Shown here: one piece after another, positions 9,847 through 19,263 of the stretch
Numbering within the stretch: the stretch's first letter is position 1
How the letters are laid out: every line of letters starts with the position of its first letter
Assembly (NCBI RefSeq): GCF_011808225.1
Contig: NZ_SOYS01000001.1
Span: 818,924-882,923 of the forward strand
Length of the DNA: 64,000 nucleotides
Source of the DNA: Cedecea colo
Lineage (GTDB): Bacteria; Pseudomonadota; Gammaproteobacteria; Enterobacterales; Enterobacteriaceae
Direction: 5' to 3'
Notes under the pieces: model-generated
Told to the model about the DNA's origin: nothing
Databases searched by the model: none
The model's input: the letters and a program-made list of their open reading frames with translations, nothing else
Program-made: the position numbers and the translations under genes

Positions 9847-10743
9847 TTAAGGTACGTCGTAACCCAGCGCCGCTTTACGAATGCGGAACCACTGCTGACG
9901 GCTCATATCCAGCGAAAGCGCGTGAATAGCCGAACGCACGCGTTCAATTTTGCCGGAGCCGATAATCGGCAGCGGCTGCGATGGCAGACGCATCACCCAC
10001 GCATACACCACCTGCTCGATAGTTTGCGCGCCGATTTCATCCGCCACGGCCTGCAGTTCGTCACGCAGCGGCTGGAAAGCTTCATCGCTAAACAGGCTAC
10101 CGCCGCCCAGGCAAGACCAGGCCATCGGACGGATGCGCAGCTGCTGGCACTGATCCAGAGTGCCGTCCAGAATCGCTGGCTGATGTACCGGCGAAATCTC
10201 GACCTGGTTTGTTGCCAGCGTAAACGGCAGGCGTGACTGCAACAGCGCGAACTGAGCGGGCGTAAAGTTGGACACGCCAAAGTGACGCACTTTTCCGCTC
10301 TGGTGCAGCGCGGTGAAAGCCTCGGCCACTTCGTCAGCGTCCATTAGCGGGTCCGGACGATGGATTAACAGCAGATCCAGATAATCCGTCGCCAGCTTTT
10401 GCAGCGAGGATTCGGCGCTGCTGATGATATGGCTGCGGTCAGTAATGTAGTGACCCAGGGCATGATCCGGATTGGCCGTGGTCGCAATACCGCATTTCGT
10501 CACGATCTCCATTTTCTCACGCAAATGAGGCACCAGGCGCATCGCGTCGCCAAAGGCCGCTTCACACTGATAGCCGCCATAAATATCTGCATGATCGGCG
10601 GTGGTGATCCCAAGGCCAACATGCTCTTCAATAAAGCTGGCGAGCTGGCGTGGCGACATATTCCACTCCATCAAACGCCAGTACCCCATCACCAGACGTG
10701 AAAAAGTTGGACCCTGCGGGGAAATCGTAATGCGCTGTACCAT
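9847..10743 (-). CDS. ydhF: Aldo/keto reductase family oxidoreductase YdhF
   Basis: NADPH-dependent oxidoreductase of the aldo/keto reductase superfamily with a TIM-barrel fold; the physiological substrate is unknown. It is 298 residues, the same as E. coli. The catalytic tetrad can be followed: Asp and Tyr in TADHADIYGGYQCE, Lys in VTKCGIA and His in LLLIHRPDPLMD. The cofactor-binding end has PLPIIGSGKIERV. It is upstream of sodC in the same direction, with ydhL ahead of it, as in E. coli. Confidence 0.94.
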   Translation of the reverse strand: MVQRITISPQGPTFSRLVMGYWRLMEWNMSPRQLASFIEEHVGLGITTADHADIYGGYQCEAAFGDAMRLVPHLREKMEIVTKCGIATTANPDHALGHYITDRSHIISSAESSLQKLATDYLDLLLIHRPDPLMDADEVAEAFTALHQSGKVRHFGVSNFTPAQFALLQSRLPFTLATNQVEISPVHQPAILDGTLDQCQQLRIRPMAWSCLGGGSLFSDEAFQPLRDELQAVADEIGAQTIEQVVYAWVMRLPSQPLPIIGSGKIERVRSAIHALSLDMSRQQWFRIRKAALGYDVP

Positions 10744-10801
10744 AAAAGCATGACCTCAATGATGGATAAATTCTGCGACGGAGTATAGCGGGATTAAGCG
10801 G

Positions 10802-11041
10802 TTAAAAAAGTGAGGGTTGCTGCGGTTCATCGGGTTCGGCGTGGTTATTTGCGCGTAACTTGCGCAAAAAGCGCTGGCGACAAAGACGTAACACGTCCTG
10901 TTTCTGGGCATCGCTCATTTTTTGCCAGTTAAATCTCTCGTCCCGGCTGCGCATACAGCCGCGACAAAAGCCGCGCTCGTCCGACTGGCAGATGCCACGA
11001 CAAGGACTCTGGATAGGAAAAAACTCAAGCTGCTCTGGCAC
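10802..11041 (-). CDS. ydhL: DUF1289 small Cys-rich protein YdhL
   Basis: A 79-residue protein of unknown function, the same length as E. coli YdhL. The start is GTG at 11041, giving PEQLEFFPIQSPCRGICQ. The DUF1289 domain has four Cys in the order SPCRGICQSDERGFCRGC, which looks like a metal site, though metal binding is not shown. The tail PQQPSLF resembles a clamp-binding QxxLF-type motif; this is an observation only. It is upstream of ydhF. Confidence 0.88.
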   Translation of the reverse strand: MPEQLEFFPIQSPCRGICQSDERGFCRGCMRSRDERFNWQKMSDAQKQDVLRLCRQRFLRKLRANNHAEPDEPQQPSLF

Positions 11042-11163
11042 TCACGTCCCCCGTTATCAACCTTCCTACAATTGAAGCCCGACAATCGCAGGGTTGCAAG
11101 CGGGCAAGCAGGATAATTGCAGCTCCGTGCGCCGCGCAGAAACATTCGCGCCGCCCGTTCAGA

Positions 11164-11179
11164 TTAAGGTTCCCCTAAT
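11164..11179 (+). promoter_or_regulatory. Possible BasR (PmrA) box ahead of the eptA-type gene
   Basis: TTAAGGTTCCCCTAAT resembles the BasR/PmrA box, two TTAA-type half-sites around GGTTC. It lies 48 nt upstream of the ATG at 11228. BasR controls eptA in related bacteria, so the match fits the gene, but the second half-site (CTAAT) is imperfect. Confidence 0.4.
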
Positions 11180-11227
11180 CTTTGCTCATTAAGCTATGCG
11201 CAATCTCCAGAACGATTAATAACGACT

Positions 11228-12853
11228 ATGGCACACATTCAAAAGTTACAGTGTAACGATACGGGCTTCAATCTTTGCTGCGCACTTTTCTTCACGGTTA
11301 TCAACGCGCTGTTTATTCATCGCAGCTGGCAAATCATCACTCCCCATTCACTGCACGCCTGGTTGTTTGCGGCATCCGTGCCCGTCGTGCTTTTCTGCGC
11401 CTGGCTGACTATTTTCAGCGCAATCAATATTCCTTGGCTGCGCAAACCGATGCTGTCGCTGCTTCTCCTCGGCTGCGCGGCAAGCAATTATTTTATGTAT
11501 ACCTACGGTGCCGTTATCGACCAGAACATGATGGTCAACGTATTTGAAACGAATTCGCAGGAGGCCGCAGCGCTCATCACGCCGCAGATGTTGATGTGGT
11601 TGTCCCTGGCCGGTTTAATTCCCGCGCTTATTCTCGCGACGATAAAAATTAAGCCTGCGCGCTGGTGGCGCCTGTTTCTGAACCGGCTGGCAGGCATTCT
11701 GGTCGGGCTGCTGGTAATTTTTTTGCTCGCCGCTGTCTTTTATCAGGATTACGCCTCGCTGTTTCGCAACAACAAAGGCGTGGTAAAAATGGTGACGCCA
11801 GCCAATTACATCAGCGCCATCAGCCGTTACAGCAAAGACCACTGGTTTGCGGGCGATCGAACGCTGATTCGCATTGGCGAAGATGCCAGAAAAGGCCCGG
11901 TCATCAGCCAGCAGAAAAAGAAAACGCTCGTGGTGCTGATCGTTGGAGAAGCCTCCCGCGCGGAAAACTATTCCCTTGGCGGCTATACGCGCGAAACGAA
12001 TCCGGAAATGAAGAAACACAGCGTGATTTACTTCCCCCACGCCTCTTCCTGCGGCACGGAAACCGCCGTGTCCGTGCCCTGCATGTTCTCAGGAATGCCC
12101 AGAAAACAATACGATGCCGATCTCGCTCGCCATCAGGAAGGCCTGCTGGATGTGATGGCGCATGCCGGGATAAACCTGCTGTGGCGCGATAACGACGGCG
12201 GCTGTAAAGGCGCATGCAGCCGCATTCCGCACACCGATATGACCCAGTGGAAGCTGAGCAGCCTGTGCAATAAATCCTGCATTGATGATGCGGTGCTGTA
12301 CCGTCTGGATAACGTGCTGAACGGAGTACAACGGGATTCGGTGATTGTGCTGCACCTGATGGGCAGCCACGGCCCCGCCTATTATCAGCGTTATCCGGAC
12401 AAATTCCGCCATTTCACGCCCACCTGTGACAGCAATCAGATTCAGGATTGCGATCGCCAGTCGCTGATAAATACCTACGACAACACGATCCTGTATACCG
12501 ACGATGTGGTTAGCCGCACCATCGATATGCTTAAAACGCATGCGGATAAATTTAATACCGCTCTGGTTTATCTTTCGGATCACGGGGAATCACTCGGCGA
12601 AAGCGGCATTTATCTGCACGGCACGCCGTATATGCTGGCGCCTTCCCAGCAGACGCATATCCCTTTCCTGTTCTGGCTGTCGAAGGATTATCAGCAAAAT
12701 TACGCGATCGATTCCGGCTGCCTGAAGCAGAAAGCAGCCAGCAGCGCGGTATCCCAGGATAATATTTTTTCCACCCTGCTTGGGATGATGGATATTAAAA
12801 GCTCTGTCTATCAACCGCATATGGATATTCTCGCCGGGTGCCGCAACGCATGA
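11228..12853 (+). CDS. EptA-family lipid A phosphoethanolamine transferase
   Basis: Inner-membrane enzyme that transfers phosphoethanolamine from phosphatidylethanolamine to lipid A, lowering negative charge and polymyxin binding. It is 541 residues: five N-terminal hydrophobic segments (to about residue 175), then a periplasmic alkaline-phosphatase-fold domain. Zn/catalytic residues are in place: Glu in GEASRAENYSLGGY, nucleophile Thr in SSCGTETAVSVPCMFS, Asp-His in YLSDHGESLGE and His in YLHGTPY. Cys pairs (GGCKGAC, PTCDSNQIQDC) match the family's disulfides. It resembles E. coli EptA along its length but is clearly diverged and is not in the eptA-basRS locus, so it is probably a paralogue. 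No strong Shine-Dalgarno sequence is seen. Confidence 0.88.
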   Translation: MAHIQKLQCNDTGFNLCCALFFTVINALFIHRSWQIITPHSLHAWLFAASVPVVLFCAWLTIFSAINIPWLRKPMLSLLLLGCAASNYFMYTYGAVIDQNMMVNVFETNSQEAAALITPQMLMWLSLAGLIPALILATIKIKPARWWRLFLNRLAGILVGLLVIFLLAAVFYQDYASLFRNNKGVVKMVTPANYISAISRYSKDHWFAGDRTLIRIGEDARKGPVISQQKKKTLVVLIVGEASRAENYSLGGYTRETNPEMKKHSVIYFPHASSCGTETAVSVPCMFSGMPRKQYDADLARHQEGLLDVMAHAGINLLWRDNDGGCKGACSRIPHTDMTQWKLSSLCNKSCIDDAVLYRLDNVLNGVQRDSVIVLHLMGSHGPAYYQRYPDKFRHFTPTCDSNQIQDCDRQSLINTYDNTILYTDDVVSRTIDMLKTHADKFNTALVYLSDHGESLGESGIYLHGTPYMLAPSQQTHIPFLFWLSKDYQQNYAIDSGCLKQKAASSAVSQDNIFSTLLGMMDIKSSVYQPHMDILAGCRNA

Positions 12854-12895
12854 TTAGCAGGCTCCCGGTGAAAATCGTTCGCCGGTTGCTTGCGC

Positions 12896-12911
12896 TAGAC
12901 TGACTGGTCTA
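12896..12911. promoter_or_regulatory. Probable NemR operator ahead of nemR
   Basis: TAGACTGACTGGTCTA is an imperfect palindrome with TAGAC/GTCTA ends, 15 nt upstream of the nemR ATG. A near copy lies ahead of nemA. NemR is known to bind such a palindrome and repress its own operon. Confidence 0.65.
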
Positions 12912-12925
12912 TTACAGTTGTCGCC

Positions 12926-13525
12926 ATGAACAGAAACCCTGCCCATGATACGCGTGAACATCTCCTTGCCACCGGCGAGCAGCTTTGCCTGCAGCGCGGC
13001 TTTATCGGCATGGGATTAAGCGAACTGTTGCGCACCGCCGAAGTGCCGAAAGGCTCTTTTTATCACTACTTCCGCTCGAAAGAGGCCTTTGGCGTGGTGA
13101 TGCTGGAGCGCTATTACGAAGCCTATAATCAGCGGCTGCAACAGCATTTCTGTCAGGGCAGCGGCAACTATCGTGAAAAGCTGTTGAACTGGTATCAGGA
13201 AGCGCTTACGTACTTCTGCCAGCACAGCCGTTTGATTAGCTGTCTGACGGTAAAGCTGTCGGCGGAGGTCTGCGACCTTTCCGAAGATATGCGTGGCGCG
13301 CTGGACAAAGGCGCGGCGCAGATAATCAGTCAACTGGCAAACGCGCTGGAAAAAGGCCAGGCGGAAAAAAGCCTGGTGATTGAAGGCGATGCGCTGAGCC
13401 TTGCACAAACTATTTATGCTCTGTGGCTGGGTGCCAGCCTGCAGGCGAAGATTTCCCGTAGTGCGGTGCCGCTGGAAAGCGCGCTTATCTATGTGAATCG
13501 TTTAATCGTGCAGCCTGCCTTCTGA
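12926..13525 (+). CDS. nemR: TetR-family electrophile sensor NemR
   Basis: Repressor that leaves DNA when its Cys residues react with N-ethylmaleimide, methylglyoxal, quinones or hypochlorous acid. It is 199 residues. The N-terminal HTH is [19 protein letters not shown] (about residues 31-49). Cysteines occur at positions 98, 106 and 116, the same numbers as the redox-active Cys of E. coli NemR. The gene is followed by nemA and gloA, so the set answers the same electrophiles: NemA reduces them and GloA clears methylglyoxal. Confidence 0.96.
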   Translation: MNRNPAHDTREHLLATGEQLCLQRGFIGMGLSELLRTAEVPKGSFYHYFRSKEAFGVVMLERYYEAYNQRLQQHFCQGSGNYREKLLNWYQEALTYFCQHSRLISCLTVKLSAEVCDLSEDMRGALDKGAAQIISQLANALEKGQAEKSLVIEGDALSLAQTIYALWLGASLQAKISRSAVPLESALIYVNRLIVQPAF

Positions 13526-13553
13526 AAGGCGCGCAGCATCTGAATTTAACACC

Positions 13554-13583
13554 GCCGGGCTTTATCAGCAGCCTGGCTTTTTA
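13554..13583 (+). terminator. Hairpin between nemR and nemA
   Basis: GCCGGGC and GCCTGGC pair with one wobble around a 10-nt loop, followed by TTTTTA. It may partly end nemR transcripts, leaving nemA to its own promoter. Confidence 0.5.
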
Positions 13584-13596
13584 TTTAACTTATTAC

Positions 13597-13611
13597 TAGA
13601 CGACCGGTCTA
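13597..13611. promoter_or_regulatory. Second probable NemR operator, ahead of nemA
   Basis: TAGACGACCGGTCTA, with the same TAGAC/GTCTA ends as the site ahead of nemR, 14 nt upstream of the nemA ATG. Together with the hairpin at 13554 it suggests nemA has its own NemR-controlled transcription start. Confidence 0.6.
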
Positions 13612-13625
13612 CTCAAGGATACGCC

Positions 13626-14723
13626 ATGCCAGCAGATAAATTATTTACTCCCCTGAAAGTGGGGGCGATAACCACGCCAAACCGTGTTTTCATGGCTCCG
13701 CTGACGCGCCTGCGCAGCATCGTACCAGGCGACATCCCGACCGCGCTGATGGCCGAGTACTACCGCCAACGCGCAAGCTCCGGGCTTATCATCAGCGAAG
13801 CGACCCAGATTTCTGCCCAGGCTAAAGGCTACGAAGGCGCGCCGGGCCTGCACAGCGCTGAACAAATCGACGCGTGGAAGAAAATCACCGCGGGCGTACA
13901 CGCTGAGAATGGCCGCATCGCCGTGCAGCTTTGGCACACCGGGCGTATTTCTCACGCCAGCATTCAGCCTGATGGCCAGCCACCTGTAGCGCCTTCCGCC
14001 ATTTCCGCGGGCACCCGCACCTCGCTGCGTGACGAAAATGGTAACGCGATCCGTGTCGATACTTCCATGCCGCGCGCGCTGGAGCTGGAAGAAATCCCGG
14101 GCATCGTGAACGATTTCCGTCAGGCCGTAGGCAATGCTCGCGACGCGGGTTTTGATCTGGTCGAATTACACTCCGCGCACGGCTACCTGCTGCACCAGTT
14201 CCTTTCTCCGTCTTCTAACCACCGTAACGATCAATATGGCGGCAGCCGCGAAAACCGCGCTCGTCTGGTGCTGGAGGTCATTGATGCTGTAAGCAAAGAA
14301 TGGAGCGCCGATCGCATTGGTATTCGCGTGTCGCCAGTCGGGACTTTCCAGAACGTCGACAACGGCCCGGATGAAGAAGCCGATGCGCTTTACCTCATTG
14401 AGGAGTTAAGCAAGCGCGGCATCGCTTATCTGCACATGTCCGAACCTGACTGGGCCGGCGGCAAGCCTTATAGCGAAGAATTCCGCCAGAAAGTGCGCGA
14501 GCGCTTCAGCGGCGTTATTATCGGGGCGGGCGCTTATACGCCTGAGAAAGCGGAAGATTTGATCAATAAAGAGCTAATCGACGCGGTCGCGTTTGGCCGC
14601 GATTACATCGCGAATCCGGATCTGGTGGAACGCCTGCATCGCAACGCAGAGCTTAATCCACAGCGTCCTGACTCTTTCTACGGCGGCGGCGCGGAAGGTT
14701 ATACCGATTATCCAACTTTATAA
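13626..14723 (+). CDS. nemA: N-ethylmaleimide reductase NemA
   Basis: FMN-dependent Old Yellow Enzyme that reduces N-ethylmaleimide, activated alkenes, nitrate esters and related electrophiles with NADPH. It is 365 residues, the family length. Typical segments are [12 protein letters not shown] at the FMN edge, [10 protein letters not shown], and [17 protein letters not shown] with the following YGGS. The fold closes with [19 protein letters not shown] at 13626 is preceded by CAAGGA. It lies downstream of nemR and upstream of gloA. Confidence 0.97.
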   Translation: MPADKLFTPLKVGAITTPNRVFMAPLTRLRSIVPGDIPTALMAEYYRQRASSGLIISEATQISAQAKGYEGAPGLHSAEQIDAWKKITAGVHAENGRIAVQLWHTGRISHASIQPDGQPPVAPSAISAGTRTSLRDENGNAIRVDTSMPRALELEEIPGIVNDFRQAVGNARDAGFDLVELHSAHGYLLHQFLSPSSNHRNDQYGGSRENRARLVLEVIDAVSKEWSADRIGIRVSPVGTFQNVDNGPDEEADALYLIEELSKRGIAYLHMSEPDWAGGKPYSEEFRQKVRERFSGVIIGAGAYTPEKAEDLINKELIDAVAFGRDYIANPDLVERLHRNAELNPQRPDSFYGGGAEGYTDYPTL

Positions 14724-14818
14724 CCCCTTCCATTGATAGCGGCGCGTAATCGCCGCTATACTTACCTCATCTTTTAAAGACGTTTTTGCCGTTAACCCTT
14801 TAATTCCAGGAAGATTTT

Positions 14819-15226
14819 ATGCGCTTACTTCACACCATGTTGCGTGTTGGCGATCTGCAACGCTCCATCGAATTTTATACGAAAGTGCTGGGCATGACCC
14901 TGCTGCGCACCAGCGAAAACCCCGAATACAAATACTCCCTGGCCTTCGTTGGCTACGGCCCGGAAACCGAAGAAGCGGTTATCGAACTGACCTGGAACTG
15001 GGGCGTGGACAGCTACGACTTAGGCAGTGCCTATGGCCATATCGCTCTGAGCGTGGATAACGCAGCTGAAGCCTGCGAACGCATCCGCAATAACGGCGGC
15101 AACGTAACGCGTGAGGCCGGTCCGGTAAAAGGCGGCAGCACCGTTATCGCTTTTGTTGAAGATCCGGACGGTTATAAAATCGAGCTGATCGAAAGCAAAG
15201 ACGCGGGTAAGGGTCTGGGCAACTGA
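14819..15226 (+). CDS. gloA: Lactoylglutathione lyase (glyoxalase I) GloA
   Basis: Ni-dependent enzyme that isomerises the methylglyoxal-glutathione hemithioacetal to lactoylglutathione, the main methylglyoxal detoxification step. It is 135 residues, as in E. coli, and has the two VOC modules. Metal ligands are visible as His5 (MRLLHTML), Glu in VIELTWNWG, His in YGHIALSV and Glu in YKIELIE. It is about 95 nt after nemA. A small hairpin without a T-run follows at 15236-15258. Confidence 0.97.
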   Translation: MRLLHTMLRVGDLQRSIEFYTKVLGMTLLRTSENPEYKYSLAFVGYGPETEEAVIELTWNWGVDSYDLGSAYGHIALSVDNAAEACERIRNNGGNVTREAGPVKGGSTVIAFVEDPDGYKIELIESKDAGKGLGN

Positions 15227-15322
15227 TTTTCTTTTAACGGGCGTCGTTAACGCCCGTTACTGCAACACCCGGCGAAATTTGCCATAATGCGCGCTGCATT
15301 TTCCCCGTATTAAGAGATCCTG

Positions 15323-15982
15323 ATGTCTGACAACACGCAATTGCCCGGCCTGTGCGACCGTTTTCGCGGTTTTTATCCGGTAGTCATCGACGTTGAAACC
15401 GCAGGTTTTAACGCCAAAACTGACGCTTTACTGGAAGTTGCCGCCATTACGCTGAAGATGGATGCAGACGGCTGGTTGACGCCTGATGAAACCCTGCATT
15501 TCCATGTCGAACCTTTTGAGGGCGCAGTCCTCGAACCGGAAGCGTTGGCCTTCAATGGTATCGACCCGCACAATCCATTGCGTGGCGCCGTCAGTGAGTA
15601 TGACGCCCTGCACGCCATTTTTAAAATGGTGCGCAAAGGCATTAAAGACAGCGGATGTAACCGGGCGATAATGGTGGCGCACAATGCCACGTTCGATCAC
15701 AGCTTTATGATGGCCGCAGCCGAGCGCGCATCGTTAAAACGCAACCCGTTCCACCCGTTTGTAACCTTTGATACCGCGGCGCTTAGCGGCCTGGCGTTAG
15801 GCCAAACCGTGCTGGCGAAGGCCTGTATCGCAGCGGGTTTATCTTTTGACAGCAGCCAGGCGCACTCGGCATTGTACGACACCGAGCAAACCGCGCTTTT
15901 GTTCTGTGAAATCGTCAACCGCTGGAAGCGATTTGGCGGCTGGCCATTGCCGATGCCGGAAGTCCCCGCTTCTGATATATAA
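15323..15982 (+). CDS. rnt: Ribonuclease T
   Basis: DEDDh 3'-5' exoribonuclease that trims the 3' ends of tRNA and other stable RNAs. It is 219 residues. Exo motifs are seen as VIDVETAGF (Asp, Glu), [10 protein letters not shown] (Asp) and [12 protein letters not shown] (His, Asp). In E. coli lhr follows directly in the same direction; here a terminator and a pheP-type gene on the other strand follow instead. Confidence 0.97.
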   Translation: MSDNTQLPGLCDRFRGFYPVVIDVETAGFNAKTDALLEVAAITLKMDADGWLTPDETLHFHVEPFEGAVLEPEALAFNGIDPHNPLRGAVSEYDALHAIFKMVRKGIKDSGCNRAIMVAHNATFDHSFMMAAAERASLKRNPFHPFVTFDTAALSGLALGQTVLAKACIAAGLSFDSSQAHSALYDTEQTALLFCEIVNRWKRFGGWPLPMPEVPASDI

Positions 15983-15996
15983 CGAAAAGTTTCAAA

Positions 15997-16023
15997 AGAA
16001 AGGCCGCTTTAAGCGGCCTTTCT
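15997..16023 (+). terminator. Terminator after rnt
   Basis: AGAAAGGCCGCTT and AAGCGGCCTTTCT are perfect inverted arms with a one-base centre, 14 nt after the rnt stop. The strong stem suggests rnt transcripts end here, which fits the lack of lhr. Confidence 0.7.
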
Positions 16024-16149
16024 TGTGTGCAAAAACTAGCTGGCGTGAAGTTTCCCATGCAATCCAGCGAAATCAGGATCTGAAGCTAGAATAAACAGCG
16101 TACCGGCCAGTACGGTACGCTTGGAAATGAAGGCCTGACGGCAAAAACC

Positions 16150-17544
16150 TTATACCGCTTTGCGTCGCAGCCACTTGAATGCGCAGAAAAGAAAGACAAT
16201 CCATACGGGTAATAACATCGCCGAAAGCCGCATATCGTCAATGCTGCCCATTAGCCCCAGAATCATCAGCATAAAGGCGATGCACAGATAGTTGGCAAAC
16301 GGATACAGCAGCGCTTTAAACCGGGTAACGCGCCCGTCTCGTCGCATCGCCGCGCGAAACTTCAGATGCGCCAGTGAAATCATGATCCAGTTCAGCAGCA
16401 GGGTCGCCACCACCAGCGCCATCAGCAGGCCGAAAGCTTCGTGCGGCAATAGATAGTTGAGCAGCACCACCAGGGAAGTGACGGCCCCGGAGAGGATCAG
16501 AGAATTAACCGGCACTCCGCCGCGGTTAACTCTGGCAAGGAAAGCTGGCGCGTTGCGCTGAAGGGAAAGCCCAAACAACATGCGGCTGTTGGAATAGACA
16601 CCGCTGTTATAGACCGACAGCGAGGCAACCAGAATAACGACGTTAAGCGCCGAGGCGACCAGGGTGCTGTCCAGCTCGTGGAAAATCATCACAAAAGGGC
16701 TGCTGCTGGCGTTGATTTCCAGCCACGGATAAAGTGACAGCAGCACAATCAGCGAGCCGATATAGAACAGCAGGATGCGGTACACAACCTGATTGATGGC
16801 TTTGGGAATAGTTGTCTGCGGCGAACTGGCTTCCGCCGCGGTGATGCCAATAAGCTCAAGGCCGCCAAAGGAGAACATAATCACCGCCAGCGATAAAATA
16901 AGCCCGTGCCAGCCGGTTGCCAGAAATCCGCCGTGCTGCCAGAGATTATTAATAGTGGCGCGCTCGCCGCCGTTGCCCGTAGCCAGCAGCCACACGCCAA
17001 AGCCAATCATCCCGACGATCGCCAGCACCTTAACGAGCGCAAACCAGAATTCCATTTCACCGTACAGGCGCACATTAACAAGATTCACGGCGTTAATAAT
17101 AACGAAGAACAGCGCCACCCATGTCCATCCGGGAATATCCGGAAACCAGTACTGCATATAAATACCGGCGGCGGTGAGTTCCGCCATACCAACCAGCACA
17201 AACATCACCCAGTAATTCCAGCCTGAGAGAAAACCGGCGAACGGTCCCCAGTATTTATAGGCAAAGTGGGCAAATGAACCGGATACCGGCTCCTCCACTA
17301 CCATCTCGCCAAGCTGGCGCATAATCAGAAAGGCGACGACTCCGGCAATACCGTAGCCCAATAATACCGCAGGTCCGGCCATCTGAATTGCCGGACCGAT
17401 TCCCAGAAATAACCCGGTGCCAATCGCGCCGCCCAGGGCGATGAGTTGGATATGTCGGTTTTGTAAACCCCGTTTTAACGCTTCTTCGCTTTCCGGCGCG
17501 GCGTCCGGACTTTGTGTCCCGGCCGCAGTTGACGTGTTAGTCAC
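16150..17544 (-). CDS. pheP: PheP-type aromatic amino acid permease
   Basis: Inner-membrane APC-superfamily symporter; close similarity to E. coli PheP over its whole length indicates phenylalanine import. GTG at 17544 is chosen as the start because AGGAG lies 7 nt upstream, giving 464 residues (E. coli 458). About 12 hydrophobic segments are visible; the signature GLQNRHIQLIALGGAIGTGL begins helix 1. In E. coli pheP lies elsewhere (near ybdG); here it sits between rnt and grxD, where lhr is expected. Whether this is the only pheP or a second copy cannot be judged from this window. Confidence 0.9.
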   Translation of the reverse strand: MTNTSTAAGTQSPDAAPESEEALKRGLQNRHIQLIALGGAIGTGLFLGIGPAIQMAGPAVLLGYGIAGVVAFLIMRQLGEMVVEEPVSGSFAHFAYKYWGPFAGFLSGWNYWVMFVLVGMAELTAAGIYMQYWFPDIPGWTWVALFFVIINAVNLVNVRLYGEMEFWFALVKVLAIVGMIGFGVWLLATGNGGERATINNLWQHGGFLATGWHGLILSLAVIMFSFGGLELIGITAAEASSPQTTIPKAINQVVYRILLFYIGSLIVLLSLYPWLEINASSSPFVMIFHELDSTLVASALNVVILVASLSVYNSGVYSNSRMLFGLSLQRNAPAFLARVNRGGVPVNSLILSGAVTSLVVLLNYLLPHEAFGLLMALVVATLLLNWIMISLAHLKFRAAMRRDGRVTRFKALLYPFANYLCIAFMLMILGLMGSIDDMRLSAMLLPVWIVFLFCAFKWLRRKAV

Positions 17545-17625
17545 GCCCTTCTCCTGTGTCTTACTATCGAGGGGGCATCTTTTAACACTTGATGCCAGCA
17601 GTGGCAAGGAGGGGAAAAGCGCATA

Positions 17626-17657
17626 AAAAAACCAGCCCGCGTTATGGACTGGTTTTT
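17626..17657 (-). terminator. Terminator after grxD
   Basis: AAAAACCAG/CTGGTTTTT arms around a 13-nt loop, with a T-run on the minus strand, 16 nt beyond the grxD stop codon. Confidence 0.7.
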
Positions 17658-17673
17658 AATCAACTCGCGAGAC

Positions 17674-18018
17674 TTATTCGGCGTCAGGCGTTTCTGACTT
17701 GTATTTCTCGGCGGTTTCTTTGATAAGCGTCTGCAGTTCGCCACGCTGGTACATTTCAATAATAATGTCACAGCCGCCAACCAGTTCACCATCAACCCAC
17801 AGCTGCGGGAAGGTTGGCCAGTTTGCGTATTTTGGCAGTTCCGCACGAATATCCGGGTTCTGCAGGATGTCCACATAGGCAAAACGCTCGCCGCATGCGG
17901 ACAGCGCCTGTACCGCCTGAGCTGAGAAACCGCAGCTTGGCAGTTTCGGGGAACCTTTCATATAGAGAAGGATCGGGTTCTCTGAGATCTGGCGTTGGAT
18001 TTTTTCGATTGTGCTCAT
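17674..18018 (-). CDS. grxD: Monothiol glutaredoxin GrxD
   Basis: CGFS-type monothiol glutaredoxin that binds a [2Fe-2S] cluster with glutathione and takes part in Fe-S delivery and iron sensing. It is 114 residues with the active site SCGFS at residues 28-32, the WPTFPQLWVDGELVGGCDII glutathione-binding region and an acidic tail. It is divergent from mepH, as in E. coli. Confidence 0.97.
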   Translation of the reverse strand: MSTIEKIQRQISENPILLYMKGSPKLPSCGFSAQAVQALSACGERFAYVDILQNPDIRAELPKYANWPTFPQLWVDGELVGGCDIIIEMYQRGELQTLIKETAEKYKSETPDAE

Positions 18019-18379
18019 TGTCTTGCTTCCTCAAACCTTTTTACGGCAGTAGCCTGCCATTGTAGCGAGTTGCGCCCCCGGCAGAAAACACCAATTTTTG
18101 CAGGGTTATCCCTGCACCGCGCGGGGAACGCTAAACATGCTTTAAGGATAACACTTTTCAGAGTATCGCCAATCTGCAAAATACCCCAGGCTCGATCAAT
18201 AAATCGTCTTATAAGCTGATAAAAGGTCAATTTTTTAGCGTCCGATAACGAAACCTTATCTTCGGAAGAAAAAGGCTATTAACTTTATTGCTTCTTATAG
18301 ATTAGAATCGGCTGGTTTTGAAAAATCACACGCGGGCATGATGTACTTCCGTGTTTTCATTTTATCAGGGGATTGTCGA

Positions 18380-19216
18380 GTGGCGCGGATAACAAAAATC
18401 TCTATCACGCTCTGTGCTCTGCTTTTTACCTTGCCTTATACCCCCTTGACGCAGGCTTCCGGGCACGCGCATCCTGTTGCCACGCTTAAAGCCCAGGCGG
18501 CGAAAAGCCCAACGAAAAGCACGGTAAAAACCAGCAAGCGTAAAGAAAAGACCAGCTCCCTCTCTACAAAGCGTTCCAGCGGGAAAACAACGGCTCCAGT
18601 TAAAGAGAAAACAACGCCAGCCGTTAAAAGTAAAACCCTCGCAAAAAACACCAGCAAAAACTCTTCATTAAAAGCCAGCCAGGTTTCTGCAGTTCAAAAC
18701 GCCGCTTCTCCTCAGCAATGCGCTAAAACGCGCAAAGGCCGTAAAGCGAAATGTGTTGCGGTAAAAGCGGACAAAAATCTGACTATTGCCCAGGCGCACA
18801 AAATTCGCGTGCAAAAAGCGCAGACCACGGCGATGAATAAGCTCATGGGGCAGATTGGCAAACCGTATCGCTGGGGCGGTACTTCGCCGCGCACCGGTTT
18901 TGATTGCAGCGGCCTGGTTTATTATGCCTATAAGGACCTGGTTAAGTTCCGTATTCCACGCACGGCGAATGAAATGTATCACCTGCGTGATGCCGCTTCT
19001 GTCGGTCGTGGTGAACTGGAAAACGGCGATCTGGTCTTCTTCCGCACCCGCGGGCGCGGCGCCGCTGACCACGTTGGCGTTTACATAGGTAACGGCAAGT
19101 TCATCCAGTCTCCGCGCAGCGGTCGCGATATCCAGATTACCTCGCTGAGCGAAGATTACTGGCAGCGTCATTATGTGGGTGCTAAACGCGTGATGACGCC
19201 GAAGACCATTCGTTAA
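18380..19216 (+). CDS. mepH: Murein DD-endopeptidase MepH (NlpC/P60)
   Basis: Periplasmic hydrolase that cuts D-Ala-mDAP cross-links during peptidoglycan growth. The start is taken as GTG at 18380, with AGGGGA upstream, giving 278 residues (E. coli 271). A signal peptide ends near THASG-type residues (LPYTPLTQASG), followed by a low-complexity Lys/Ser/Thr linker to about residue 140 and an NlpC/P60 domain with catalytic Cys in TGFDCSGLVYY and His in ADHVGVYIGNG. In E. coli sodB and ydhP follow; here repeat copy B and ynhF follow directly. Confidence 0.93.
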   Translation: MARITKISITLCALLFTLPYTPLTQASGHAHPVATLKAQAAKSPTKSTVKTSKRKEKTSSLSTKRSSGKTTAPVKEKTTPAVKSKTLAKNTSKNSSLKASQVSAVQNAASPQQCAKTRKGRKAKCVAVKADKNLTIAQAHKIRVQKAQTTAMNKLMGQIGKPYRWGGTSPRTGFDCSGLVYYAYKDLVKFRIPRTANEMYHLRDAASVGRGELENGDLVFFRTRGRGAADHVGVYIGNGKFIQSPRSGRDIQITSLSEDYWQRHYVGAKRVMTPKTIR

Positions 19217-19239
19217 GTCTGTTCCGGTAATATAAGAGA

Positions 19240-19263
19240 AAGGGGCCGCAATTGCGGCCCCTT
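19240..19263. terminator. mepH terminator hairpin, copy 1
   Basis: AAGGGGCCGCA and TGCGGCCCCTT pair around a tiny centre, 24 nt after the mepH stop. A degenerate copy recurs at 19404-19429 across the repeat element. Confidence 0.75.
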
